NCBI GenBank assembly: GCA_910579085.1
Contig: CAJTRU010000037.1
Span: 1,935-36,510, forward strand
Length of the DNA stretch: 34,576 nt
Reading direction: 5' to 3'
DNA from: an uncultured Lachnospiraceae bacterium
GTDB lineage: Bacteria; Bacillota; Clostridia; Lachnospirales; Lachnospiraceae
In this document: in pieces, positions 24,167 through 32,088 of the stretch
Layout: the number at the start of each line of letters is the position of its first letter
Numbering within the stretch: position 1 is the first letter of the stretch
The notes under the pieces: model-generated
Seen by the model: the letters and a program-made list of their open reading frames with translations, nothing else
Databases searched by the model: none
What the model was told of the DNA's origin: nothing
Made by a program: the position numbers and the translations under genes

Positions 24167-26210
24167 ATTGTATTTTTATCCAGTAATTTGTATTAAATAA
24201 TTCCGTAATTTCCTTTATATCTTTATTTTTATTGTTATTTTCCATATTTTTGTTTTCCTCTTTCTGGCCCTGGCTATTATTCCAGTAGTCTGGCCCAAAG
24301 TATTCTATTCCAATCTGGTACGTTCCTTTGTCAATAGTTTCCAATGGAACTGAGATAGTATATACATGTTCTTTAAATATTTTAGTAAGCTGTGTTGTAT
24401 CATCAAAATCCTGCACAAATGTATTGTTGTCATTATATAAATATACTTTTTTTACAGTATGGTCTTTACATGTTATTTGAAGTATATTTCCATTAAGTGA
24501 AAAGGAAATTCTTTTTCTCATATTAGCAGGCAGGAACTTGTCTTTATCAAAACTATCTGGAAGGCTGTCCATAGCCACAGGCTGGTATAAAGTTCCAGCA
24601 GCTATAGGCATTTCACTGTTTGTAGTACTTTTTATATCTACAAGGTTAAAATCCAGGAAATTTGCAACAAAAAAGTCATTTGCACATGAAATATCTGTTA
24701 CACATTCATTAGTGTTATAATCAAATCCAAGGATTTTAGCACGGCTGTCTGTTTCTTCGTCCTTTATATTTGCACACATTGCATAGATACAGTTGTTTTT
24801 CTGGTCAAATCCTACATTTGAGCGTGTGATAGAAAGTGGCACCGGTATAAACTTATCCATATGTGCAGACATATTAATTTCATCAATAGTAAATACCATA
24901 AGATTAGACTTTTTAACATTGTCAAAATAATCTACAGGCCTGCGGTTTGCCGTATGGTTATCAAACAGTGCAATTTTTATTTTCTTTATACCATCCCCGT
25001 TTATTTTCTCAAGGATTTTAACACCATGCTGCTGGAAGAACCATTTTATATTTTTGCCAGGGGTTAAAACTTTTCCGGCTTGTCCAGTATTTTCATAAAA
25101 AGCAGGGTTGGCAAGCAGCCAGACAATTTCATTATTTTTAAGGTTTATTTTAGCTATTGTGTGTATATTACGGTATGAGGCAATTACAGCATCTTCTTCA
25201 GGAATATATTCAAATGCATTAATATGCGCCCAGTCATATCTTGTTACATAAGTGCTGTCAAAAAGGTGGTTGGCGTTTATAGACCTTAAAACTTCGCCTG
25301 TATTTTTATCAATTTCATCAATGGCATTTTCCATATAAGTATCATACCTTGAACTTGTTGCCATAAGGATATTGCCGTCATTTTCCTTAGAAATTGCCCA
25401 GTGGTGGAAACCAGATGGATGGTAGATATTTCTGTATATACGTCCAATTAAATCTGTTTCATATGCAATAACTGAATGTGCATTACCATAATTAGGCCTT
25501 CTCATTCTTTTGTCAGGTACAAGCATATGCCCGTTAGAAAGCATGTGTACACCATATGGATGTACAGGCATAGTAAGATACCAGCGTATATTGCCACTAC
25601 TGTCAAATGCATAATTAACGCTGCTATAGCCACCTGTCGCCATTAAGAAATGGGAAGTGTTTTTATTAAACTTGGTAATCTGAAGGCTGTTACGCAAAGC
25701 CGTGCCAACCCTTGAACACCTTATTCTGGCAGTGTGCTGGGATATTTCATTATTATTTGCGTCAAGCAGGTAGAAAATTATAGTATTAATACATCCGTCA
25801 TACATGCCAAGCACAGGAACCTGGTGTTTTTTAGTTAATGTTTCATCGCAGTTAGTATAATCACCAGAATTTCTTCTGCCTTTAATTACATATTTTACTT
25901 TGCATGGTTCATTTGTATTAAATACCAAAAGCCCTGTTAATGGCGAATATCCAAAAGGGTTAATAATAAACAGTGCGTTTTCAAATGTATAAATACCTTT
26001 ATTAAGGATATTATCTATTACAATATCTTTACGCCTGCATATATCAGCAGAAAGTCTTGACTGTTTTTCAATATTTGTGGAATAATTCCTCCCGTCAATA
26101 TATGGTTCATTGATTTTTAATGCTTCATTTTTAAGCCAGTCCTGGTTTTGGATATTTACATTGTATAAGAGTTTTTTTAATTTAGCGGTTATACGTTTTT
26201 TAACTGCCAT
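24165..26210 (-). CDS. Arylsulfotransferase-family (ASST) protein without signal peptide
   Basis: This 681-residue protein resembles PAPS-independent aryl-sulfate sulfotransferases, which move sulfate between phenolic compounds. An N-terminal beta domain (about 70-165) precedes a beta-propeller with conserved histidines in FHHWAISKENDG (269-270), RYDWAHINAFEYI (His329), FFQQHGVKIL (His395) and LFDNHTANRRPV (His419). These are the places where catalytic and substrate-binding residues lie in the family. The characterised enterobacterial enzyme is periplasmic, but this one begins MAVKKRITAKLKKLL with no hydrophobic signal. AAGGGGG lies about 10 bases before ATG 26210. It is convergent with the MATE gene. 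The family call is good; the sulfotransferase reaction itself is inferred. Confidence 0.75.
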   Translation of the reverse strand: MAVKKRITAKLKKLLYNVNIQNQDWLKNEALKINEPYIDGRNYSTNIEKQSRLSADICRRKDIVIDNILNKGIYTFENALFIINPFGYSPLTGLLVFNTNEPCKVKYVIKGRRNSGDYTNCDETLTKKHQVPVLGMYDGCINTIIFYLLDANNNEISQHTARIRCSRVGTALRNSLQITKFNKNTSHFLMATGGYSSVNYAFDSSGNIRWYLTMPVHPYGVHMLSNGHMLVPDKRMRRPNYGNAHSVIAYETDLIGRIYRNIYHPSGFHHWAISKENDGNILMATSSRYDTYMENAIDEIDKNTGEVLRSINANHLFDSTYVTRYDWAHINAFEYIPEEDAVIASYRNIHTIAKINLKNNEIVWLLANPAFYENTGQAGKVLTPGKNIKWFFQQHGVKILEKINGDGIKKIKIALFDNHTANRRPVDYFDNVKKSNLMVFTIDEINMSAHMDKFIPVPLSITRSNVGFDQKNNCIYAMCANIKDEETDSRAKILGFDYNTNECVTDISCANDFFVANFLDFNLVDIKSTTNSEMPIAAGTLYQPVAMDSLPDSFDKDKFLPANMRKRISFSLNGNILQITCKDHTVKKVYLYNDNNTFVQDFDDTTQLTKIFKEHVYTISVPLETIDKGTYQIGIEYFGPDYWNNSQGQKEENKNMENNNKNKDIKEITELFNTNYWIKIQ

Positions 26211-26566
26211 TGCAAGGCATCCCCCTTGTTTTTATTAATATATTTTCTATAAATAGTATTCCAGACTTTTTAATAAATTGTCTTCCATATTTATACAATT
26301 AGTTAATAAAGATAGTATAATTATTTTTTGTCAAAACTAAGGTTATTTTGTGGCATTTGCAAAATCTTTTGTGACGTTATTTGTTGTAAATTGCAAGGCA
26401 TAAAATACATAAAACACGGACTTGTGCATATAGAATACGCCAAGGCAAGAAGCTATAACGGGAAGGGCTTTGGACAGGAATTTAATAGAAACCTGATAGA
26501 AATATTTATATAGCTGTAGTATTATATTGGTAATACAAATTAAGAAATTCTGGAGGAAGAGGTAAA
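26211..26566. other. AT-rich gap between arylsulfotransferase-like and orphan genes
   Basis: No supported gene is seen. A 61-codon open frame at 26328-26513 (+) lacks a ribosome site and a recognisable motif. On the minus strand a perfect TTGACA (near 26331-26336) could be the -35 of the arylsulfotransferase-like gene, but I find no -10 at the right distance. Confidence 0.5.
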
Positions 26567-26848
26567 ATGGATTTTTCTGATATGGTTGCAGGTGAAAATG
26601 GATTATTGGCAGAATTACGCTGTAATGATTTTTTTAATGAGAGGATATATACAGATATTATAAATTATCTTAATAAATATTCACCTGGATGGAAGCTAAG
26701 CGGTTTTATCCCTGTTAATGATGCAGTTGCTATCTTTGATTTAATTGACGGACTGTCTGGTGGCAGCAGGTTTTGGAGTGAAGAAGTTAAACTGCGGGTA
26801 GAAGATGCCGTAATTGAAATACAAGAAATCATTAGTACATTGGAGTAG
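26567..26848 (+). CDS. Orphan 93-residue acidic protein
   Basis: I do not recognise a family. The protein is small, soluble, acidic and probably mostly helical, with a Pro/Gly turn (YSPGWKLSGFIPVND) in the middle and a helical, Glu/Ile-rich C-terminus (VEDAVIEIQEIISTLE). There is no signal peptide, no cysteine pair and no charged tail. A strong ribosome site (GGAGGAAGAGG) ends about 3-4 bases before ATG 26567, which supports translation. It is flanked by an AT-rich gap upstream and by two palindromic elements downstream, the first beginning 11 bases after its stop. It could be a remnant or a small regulatory protein; no function is proposed. Confidence 0.65.
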   Translation: MDFSDMVAGENGLLAELRCNDFFNERIYTDIINYLNKYSPGWKLSGFIPVNDAVAIFDLIDGLSGGSRFWSEEVKLRVEDAVIEIQEIISTLE

Positions 26849-26859
26849 CAGGGTATTGG

Positions 26860-27187
26860 ATAATTTCCAGTTATCTTTTGTTGGTGTTTTGTATGGGTTT
26901 ACGGACGGTTTTTAGTGCCAGAGCCACAATATTCCATACAGGGGTACGCTTCCGCTACGATAACCCACGCAGCGGCACATAAAGCCTGTATATTATATAT
27001 TCCAGATAAAACTTACGTTTCCCTGGAATATATAATATACGGGCTTAAATGCCGGCGGGGTTAAAGTACCCCTTTTATGGAATAATTGATGGCATCTGGC
27101 ACGCAAAACCTGCCACCACAAATTTATAATAAAACACAAAATAACCATATAACTGTAAATAACTGTAAATTGGGTGGTGGGGATTAT
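26860..27187 (+). repeat. Palindromic element copy 4 (longest perfect tip)
   Basis: The left end is ATAATTTCCAGTTAT (26860-26874). The right end holds a tandem AACTGTAAAT duplication (27151-27170) and a GGTGGGGATTAT tail. Inverted arms carry GTGCCAGAGCC / GGCATCTGGCAC and GGGGTACGCTTCC / AAAGTACCCC. The tip is an 18-bp perfect stem, GTATATTATATATTCCAG (26988-27005) with its exact complement at 27023-27040, around a 17-base loop containing AAAACTTACGTTT. It starts 11 bases after the stop of the orphan gene. Confidence 0.88.
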
Positions 27188-27292
27188 TCTGCTAATCACT
27201 TATTAAACAATGCAGTAGTTATTTTTATATAAATAATAATACAAAAAGGATATCATGGAGTTTCCGTCCGTCTAAATCCTCTGTCCCACACC

Positions 27293-27598
27293 ATAATTTC
27301 CAGTTATAATATTTGTTTTGCATGTCTGTTGTATTTTTTGTGTTCATTGGTGTACAGCAGGTTTCAAGTGTTCCATCTAATATTATTCTATGACAGGGGC
27401 ACTTCAGCACCGCCAGTGTTTGTATCCCGTTTTAAGTGCAATGGAGGAAACTTAAGTTTCATTCATTGCACAGGGATACTATGCACTGCTGCGTGGGCTG
27501 TCGTAGCGCAAGCGTGCCCTGGAATGGAATAATTTAGTGGAACACCAGAAACCCTGCGTCCGCCAGTCCGGCACCAACAAAAGATAACTGGAAATTAT
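27293..27598 (-). repeat. Palindromic element copy 5 (perfect 15-bp terminal repeats)
   Basis: ATAATTTCCAGTTAT (27293-27307) and its exact reverse complement (27584-27598) bound a 306-bp element. Arms GTGTTCCATCTAATATTATTC and GAATAATTTAGTGGAACAC pair with each other. The tip is fully nested: GTATCCC/GGGATAC (27422-27428 with 27473-27479), GTGCAATG/CATTGCAC (27436-27443 with 27464-27471) and the self-palindrome GAAACTTAAGTTTC (27447-27460). No clear target duplication flanks it. It lies 105 bp from copy 4, in the opposite orientation. Confidence 0.9.
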
Positions 27599-27658
27599 CT
27601 TATATCTGCACATGTATAAAGGTTTGTGCCACGGACATTGCTTCTACACATGGAAACC

Positions 27659-27687
27659 TTGCGTCTGCTATCAATGTATGGTAAAAT
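27659..27687 (+). promoter_or_regulatory. Promoter of the aldo/keto reductase operon
   Basis: TTGCGT (27659-27664) and TAAAAT (27682-27687) are 17 bp apart, and TGG precedes the -10 as a TGn extension. The -35 lies in the sequence GGAAACCTTGCGTC, which also forms the end of the right arm of palindromic element copy 1, so it may be a remnant of an element. Confidence 0.55.
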
Positions 27688-27744
27688 TTGTATTGGTATT
27701 GGAAATTTTTAATTATTGTGTAAGTTATAGATTGGAGGGTTTAT

Positions 27745-28722
27745 ATGGAATACCGCAGTACCGGAAGGTCTGGCTTGAAAGTAAGTGAAATTGCATTAGG
27801 AAGCTGGATGACAGACCTTGCAGGAAGTGACAAAGCCAGGGTTGCAGAAGAAACTATACGGCTTGCATATGATAAAGGTGTTAATTTCTTTGACTGTGCG
27901 GATGCGTACAGCGGAGGTGAGGCGGAGAGGTTTCTTGGGAGAGTACTTAAAGATTATCCAAGAAGCAGCTATGTAGTATCATCAAAGGTATTTTTTCCTA
28001 CGGGCCGTGGCGTTAATGAGTGGGGGCTTTCAAGAAAACATATATTTGAAAATATAGACAGGACACTTGCTAATATGCAGATGGACTATATTGATTTATA
28101 TTACTGCCACAGGTTTGATGTTACTACACCTATGGAGGAAACTTTAAGGGCATTAAGTGACCTTGTTTCCCAGGGTAAAATCTTATATTATGGTGTAAGT
28201 GAAGAGTGGGGTGGTGCAAGGCTTGAGGAGGCACAAAGAATTATAGAAAAATACGGCCTTTACCCAATAACATCTTTACAGCCGCAATATAATATGGCAG
28301 ACAGGTATATAGAGCATGAAATTATAGGTATTTGTGAAAAATATGGTATAGGAATTACTCCGTTTTCACCTCTTGCACAGGGGCTTTTAACAGGCAAGTA
28401 TAAAAAGGGTGAGCCATATCCTGAGGGTTCAAGGGCAACACACCAGGCAGATAAGCAGGTAAATAACCTTCTTACAGATGAGAACCTGGATAAAGTTGAA
28501 GCTTTAAGTAAAATTGCAGAAAGTATTGGAATTACTATGCCAGTGCTTGCGCTTGCCTGGATTTTGAGAAAGGATATTGTAAGCAGTGTAATTACTGGTG
28601 CAAGCAAACCTTCGCAGCTTGAAAGTAATATAGCAGCAAGTGGTGTAAAACTTTCAAATGATGTAATAGAAGAAATTGATAAAATACTTGGCTTCGTGCC
28701 TTTTGAAAGACATGTGGGCTAG
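27745..28722 (+). CDS. Aldo/keto reductase (Kv-beta / AKR6-like)
   Basis: This 325-residue NADPH-dependent oxidoreductase has an alpha/beta barrel fold and reduces aldehydes or ketones. The catalytic tetrad is complete: Asp50, Tyr55 (FFDCADAYSGGEAE), Lys81 (VVSSKVFFP) and His122 (YYCHRFD). The GRGVNEWGLSRKHIFENI segment is typical of the voltage-gated potassium channel beta-subunit-like group (AKR6). The C-terminal ITGASKPSQLESNI is the usual NADPH-binding stretch. GGAGGG precedes ATG 27745. The MIF-like and hydrolase genes follow closely (40 and 9 bases), forming a probable three-gene operon. The substrate is unknown. Confidence 0.92.
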   Translation: MEYRSTGRSGLKVSEIALGSWMTDLAGSDKARVAEETIRLAYDKGVNFFDCADAYSGGEAERFLGRVLKDYPRSSYVVSSKVFFPTGRGVNEWGLSRKHIFENIDRTLANMQMDYIDLYYCHRFDVTTPMEETLRALSDLVSQGKILYYGVSEEWGGARLEEAQRIIEKYGLYPITSLQPQYNMADRYIEHEIIGICEKYGIGITPFSPLAQGLLTGKYKKGEPYPEGSRATHQADKQVNNLLTDENLDKVEALSKIAESIGITMPVLALAWILRKDIVSSVITGASKPSQLESNIAASGVKLSNDVIEEIDKILGFVPFERHVG

Positions 28723-28762
28723 AACAGGCAGTATAAACGGTGGTTATAAGGAGGACAAATAA

Positions 28763-29107
28763 ATGCCATTTATTAATTCAAAAGTTACAGTTAAAATGAC
28801 AGATGATAAAAAGGAAACCATTAAGAAAAAATTTGGTGAAGCAATTAAATTAATTCCAGGAAAATCTGAAAACTGGCTTATGGTTGGTTTTGAGGATGGT
28901 TATGACTTATATTTCCAGGGAAATAAAGATGGTGAAAGTGCATTTGTTGAAGTTAAGGTATTTGGTTCAGCAAGCAGCAGTGTATATAATGAGATGACAG
29001 CCGCAATCTGCACTATACTTAATGAGGAACTTTCCATACCAGAAAACCGTATATATGTTAAGTATGAAGAAACCAGAAACTGGGGATGGAATGGAAGTAA
29101 CTTTTAG
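28763..29107 (+). CDS. MIF-like tautomerase
   Basis: This 114-residue protein matches the macrophage migration inhibitory factor/phenylpyruvate tautomerase group. The catalytic proline is exposed at position 2 after removal of Met (MPFINSKV). The C-terminal NWGWNGSNF is a strong family hallmark. Members form trimers and interconvert keto and enol forms of phenylpyruvate-like compounds. AAGGAGG lies 6-7 bases before ATG 28763. It lies between an aldo/keto reductase and a hydrolase, which hints at, but does not prove, a shared small-molecule pathway. Bacterial MIF homologues are rarer than eukaryotic ones. Confidence 0.85.
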   Translation: MPFINSKVTVKMTDDKKETIKKKFGEAIKLIPGKSENWLMVGFEDGYDLYFQGNKDGESAFVEVKVFGSASSSVYNEMTAAICTILNEELSIPENRIYVKYEETRNWGWNGSNF

Positions 29108-29116
29108 GGATTTGTT

Positions 29117-30082
29117 ATGATGAATAAGATAATTAAAGCATTATGGGCTGCCTGCCTTGCTGCTAGTGTTTTTATGGCATCAGGATGGTCATTTTTTAAA
29201 ATAACAGTACGCTGCAAAGAGCAGAAGAAGCTTATTAAAAGGAAATGGTTCAAGCTTTCACATATAAAAGTAAACCATCCAAGACATAAGTATGAAAAGG
29301 AGTATGAGGAAGGCAAGGCATGGTGTATGCAGCAGAACATGCAGGACTGTTATATGGAAAGCAGGGATGGGCTGCTATTGCACGCTTTTTACCTGCCAGC
29401 AGCAAATGCAAAAAGATTTGTATTGTTAAGCCACGGATACAAGGGCAGCGGTTTTGGTGATTTTGCATATACAGCCCGTTTCCTCCATGAGAAAAACTGC
29501 AACCTGCTTTTTATTGACCAGAGGTGCTGTGGCGCAAGTAAAGGGGAATATATTACATTTGGAGCATGGGAACAGTATGATGTACATGACTGGACTTATT
29601 ATATTTCCATGCGCAATAAAGAAAAGCTTCCAATATACCTGTATGGTGAGTCTATGGGTGCGGCGGCAGTGCTTATGGCATCAGGGCACAAACTGCCAGA
29701 TGAGGTAAGGGGACTGGTTGCAGATTGCGGCTTCCGCTCTATGAAAGGGCAGGTTAAAGATATGGCAGCAGAATGGTTCCACTTGCACTGGATTGGATTA
29801 ATGCTATTCCGTCTGGATTTATTTTGCAGGATATTGGCTGGTTTCCGCATGAAAGATGCTGATACAACTGAGGCTATGAAGAAAAACAGAAGGCCAGTCC
29901 TGTTTTTTCATGGCGCAGATGACACTTATGTAAACCAGAAAAATTCCAGGTATAATTATTCTATGTGCAGAGCACCAAAGGAACTTGTGATAATACCAGA
30001 GGCAAGGCATCTTTGCAGCCCGTATGATGGAAAAGAACTTTACAGGGCAAAGTTATTAAGTTTTTTCAAAAAATACGATTAA
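29117..30082 (+). CDS. Alpha/beta hydrolase with N-terminal membrane anchor
   Basis: This 321-residue serine hydrolase resembles the BAAT/YqkD-like alpha/beta hydrolases. The N-terminal hydrophobic segment (5-29) is probably an uncleaved anchor or signal. The fold shows LLSHGYKGSG (oxyanion His106-Gly107), the nucleophile elbow GESMGA (Ser179), the acid in FHGADDTYV (about 268) and the final His in EARHL (about 301). AGGG precedes the start; two ATG codons stand in tandem (29117, 29120), so the true start may be one codon later. It begins 9 bases after the MIF-like gene and ends at a terminator. Activity could be esterase, lipase or thioesterase. Confidence 0.88.
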   Translation: MMNKIIKALWAACLAASVFMASGWSFFKITVRCKEQKKLIKRKWFKLSHIKVNHPRHKYEKEYEEGKAWCMQQNMQDCYMESRDGLLLHAFYLPAANAKRFVLLSHGYKGSGFGDFAYTARFLHEKNCNLLFIDQRCCGASKGEYITFGAWEQYDVHDWTYYISMRNKEKLPIYLYGESMGAAAVLMASGHKLPDEVRGLVADCGFRSMKGQVKDMAAEWFHLHWIGLMLFRLDLFCRILAGFRMKDADTTEAMKKNRRPVLFFHGADDTYVNQKNSRYNYSMCRAPKELVIIPEARHLCSPYDGKELYRAKLLSFFKKYD

Positions 30083-30090
30083 AGCAATTT

Positions 30091-30124
30091 AACGCCAGTT
30101 TTTATGTAAGCTGGCGTTTTTTGT
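30091..30124 (+). terminator. Terminator after the hydrolase gene
   Basis: AACGCCAG (30091-30098) and CTGGCGTT (30111-30118) form a perfect stem, followed by TTTTGTTATTTTTT. It closes the aldo/keto reductase-MIF-hydrolase operon. Confidence 0.88.
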
Positions 30125-30157
30125 TATTTTTTAATTACTAATGTAACATTATTTGCC

Positions 30158-30177
30158 AGACATTCTGTGCAATGTCT
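30158..30177. promoter_or_regulatory. Operator-like dyad before the condensation-domain gene
   Basis: AGACATT-6-AATGTCT is a perfect 7-bp inverted repeat with spacing usual for TetR-type operators. It stands about 125 bases upstream of the condensation-domain gene, next to TTGGAC (30177-30182), a possible -35. The TetR gene at the far end of the cassette is the natural candidate ligand. No copy of this dyad is seen at the tetR promoter itself. Confidence 0.4.
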
Positions 30178-30300
30178 TGGACAATTTGGGGTAAACTGTT
30201 TGTTAAGTCTTTAAGGGGGTAGAAATTAAAAATAAAATATGGTAACGTCTTATCAGAGAAAGAACAGGAGACATAGGGAAAGGAATAGGAGGATTTACCA

Positions 30301-31686
30301 ATGCAGGAATTTTATCCTTTAACAGCAGCACAGAAAATGCACCATAACTGGATTTTAAAATACAAAACACAGCAGGTTTCAGGGGTCAGTGTAGTGGCTT
30401 CACTGAAATCACCTATAGATTTTGGCCTTTTTAAAAAATGTATCCAGTTAGAATTAGAACGTTACGGATGTATGAGGGTACGCTTTACAAAGCCAGATAA
30501 AAACGGGGAAGTAAAGCAGTATATCGTAAAAAAAGACAGCAGGGATATCCCTGTAAAAGATTTGTCTGGCATGAGTATGCATGATGCAGACAACCTTATG
30601 CAGCAGTGGGCGTATGAAACTTTTGACGGGGATGATATTCCATTATGTGATGTAACAATGTTAAAACTTCCAGAAGGTTTTAATGGATTTTTTATCCATA
30701 TGGACCACAGGCTTATTGATTCATGCGGCCTGGTTGTAATGATTAATGACCTTATGCAGCTATATACACATTACAGGTTTAAGTCAGCATATCCTGAAGA
30801 TTTGGCAGACTTTGAAAAAGTCCTTGCTAATGACTTAAAAAAGGCAAATAATGAAAAACGTTTTGCCAAGGATAAGAAGTTCTGGGATGACCAGCTTGAT
30901 GCGCTTGGCGAACCGCTTTATTCAGATATCCAGGGGCCTTCTGTACTTGAAGAAGCAAGGAAGCGTCATGGCAATAAAAATTTAAGGGCAGCAGATATAG
31001 AACTGGAAAAATTATTTGTTGATGTAAAGGACTATTACCTTGAACCAGAACCAACAAAGAACCTTCTGCACTTCTGCATGAACCACCAGTTATCCATGAC
31101 AAACCTTTTGCTGCTTGGAATAAGGACTTATTTGTCAAAGGTCAATAACGGGCAGGAAGACATCACAATACAGAACTTTATTTCAAGGCGTTCTACACAT
31201 GATGAGTGGACATCAGGCGGAAGCAGGACAATAATGTTTCCATGCAGGACTGTAATACCACTTGAAACAGACTTTATGTCAGCAGCTTATGAAATACAGA
31301 ATGTGCAGAATAAAATTTACATGCACAGCAATTATGACCCTGCATTGATAGAAGAAGAAATGAGAAAACGCTATAAAACGCCAGAAAATACTACTTATGA
31401 AAGCTGTTACCTGACATACCAGCCAATGCCTGTTAAAATGGAAAACCCACATCTTGTGAATATTCCACAGCATTCTAAATGGTTTGCAAATGGTGCTGCT
31501 ACAAAGAAGATGTACCTGACTGTGTCACATACTGAAAACGGCGGGATGAATTTCTCATACCATTACCAGACAGCCTGTTTAGAAGAACATGATATGGAAC
31601 TTTTATATTACTATATGATGCGTATTCTTTTTAAGGGAATTGCAGAGCCAGACATGAGTATAGGGGAAATTATGGAACAGGTTTAA
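30301..31686 (+). CDS. Free-standing condensation-domain protein
   Basis: This 461-residue protein has the fold of NRPS condensation/acyltransferase (chloramphenicol-acetyltransferase-like) domains. It begins FYPLTAAQKMHH, the C1 region of such domains. The active-site motif HHxxxDG reads DHRLIDS (135-141): the catalytic second His136 and the structural Asp140 are kept, while the first His is Asp and Gly is Ser. The C-terminal DFGWG motif is not visible; WFANGAATKKMYLTVSHTENG stands in its place. There are no carrier or adenylation domains on the same chain. AGGAGG lies about 8 bases before ATG 30301. The ACP gene follows on the same strand after 156 bases. It probably transfers an ACP-bound acyl or aminoacyl group to a free acceptor; the substrate is unknown. 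Confidence 0.78.
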   Translation: MQEFYPLTAAQKMHHNWILKYKTQQVSGVSVVASLKSPIDFGLFKKCIQLELERYGCMRVRFTKPDKNGEVKQYIVKKDSRDIPVKDLSGMSMHDADNLMQQWAYETFDGDDIPLCDVTMLKLPEGFNGFFIHMDHRLIDSCGLVVMINDLMQLYTHYRFKSAYPEDLADFEKVLANDLKKANNEKRFAKDKKFWDDQLDALGEPLYSDIQGPSVLEEARKRHGNKNLRAADIELEKLFVDVKDYYLEPEPTKNLLHFCMNHQLSMTNLLLLGIRTYLSKVNNGQEDITIQNFISRRSTHDEWTSGGSRTIMFPCRTVIPLETDFMSAAYEIQNVQNKIYMHSNYDPALIEEEMRKRYKTPENTTYESCYLTYQPMPVKMENPHLVNIPQHSKWFANGAATKKMYLTVSHTENGGMNFSYHYQTACLEEHDMELLYYYMMRILFKGIAEPDMSIGEIMEQV

Positions 31687-31781
31687 ATAAATGGATGCCT
31701 GGCATATTATATAAAAGTATTTATAGTTATTGCCTTTAAAAATGGTATTAACAATTTATTAACTTTGTGAGACTGTGTTTG

Positions 31782-31826
31782 TGCGCTGCCTGCCACAGAC
31801 TTACAAATACACAGCATGGCAGCGCA
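31782..31826 (+). promoter_or_regulatory. Shared hairpin leader, copy 3 (before ACP gene)
   Basis: TGCGCTGCC (31782-31790) pairs perfectly with GGCAGCGCA (31818-31826), then GAAATGAGGG with the ribosome site follows. The ten bases after the stem are identical to those in the ABC-F leader. Confidence 0.6.
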
Positions 31827-31842
31827 GAAATGAGGGAATATA

Positions 31843-32070
31843 ATGACTAAGGAAATGCAGTTTAAAACAATTGTAGCACAGTATTGCAAAGTAAAACCAG
31901 AAGATATGGCAAACGATATGAGGTTCAGGGAAGATTTAGGGTTCAGTTCACTTGATTTTATGTCTTTTCTTGGAGAACTGGAAGATACTTTTGATATAGA
32001 ACTGGAGGAGGAAGATGCATTAAAAGTCCTTACAGTTGGGCAAGCTCTTGAATTGTTAGAAAGATTATAA
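31843..32070 (+). CDS. Acyl/peptidyl carrier protein
   Basis: This 75-residue acidic four-helix carrier protein is discrete. The phosphopantetheine attachment site is Ser36 in LGFSSLDFMSFL, where the usual D-S-L reads S-S-L. The helix 3-4 region ends EEEDALKVLTVGQALELLERL. The ribosome site GAGGG is part of the shared hairpin leader. The ligase gene starts 18 bases downstream, so the two are translated from one message. Neighbouring ligase and condensation-domain genes indicate that this carrier serves a dedicated acyl or aminoacyl transfer rather than general fatty acid synthesis. No phosphopantetheinyl transferase gene lies in the window. Confidence 0.93.
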   Translation: MTKEMQFKTIVAQYCKVKPEDMANDMRFREDLGFSSLDFMSFLGELEDTFDIELEEEDALKVLTVGQALELLERL

Positions 32071-32088
32071 TAGGAGGTCTGGGGAATT

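Noticed and set aside
26328..26513. 61-codon frame in the gap before the orphan gene
   Set aside because: It has no ribosome site and no recognisable motif; treated as chance.
26860..27598. CRISPR-like repeats
   Set aside because: The repeats are long inverted structures rather than short evenly spaced direct repeats, and there are no cas genes.
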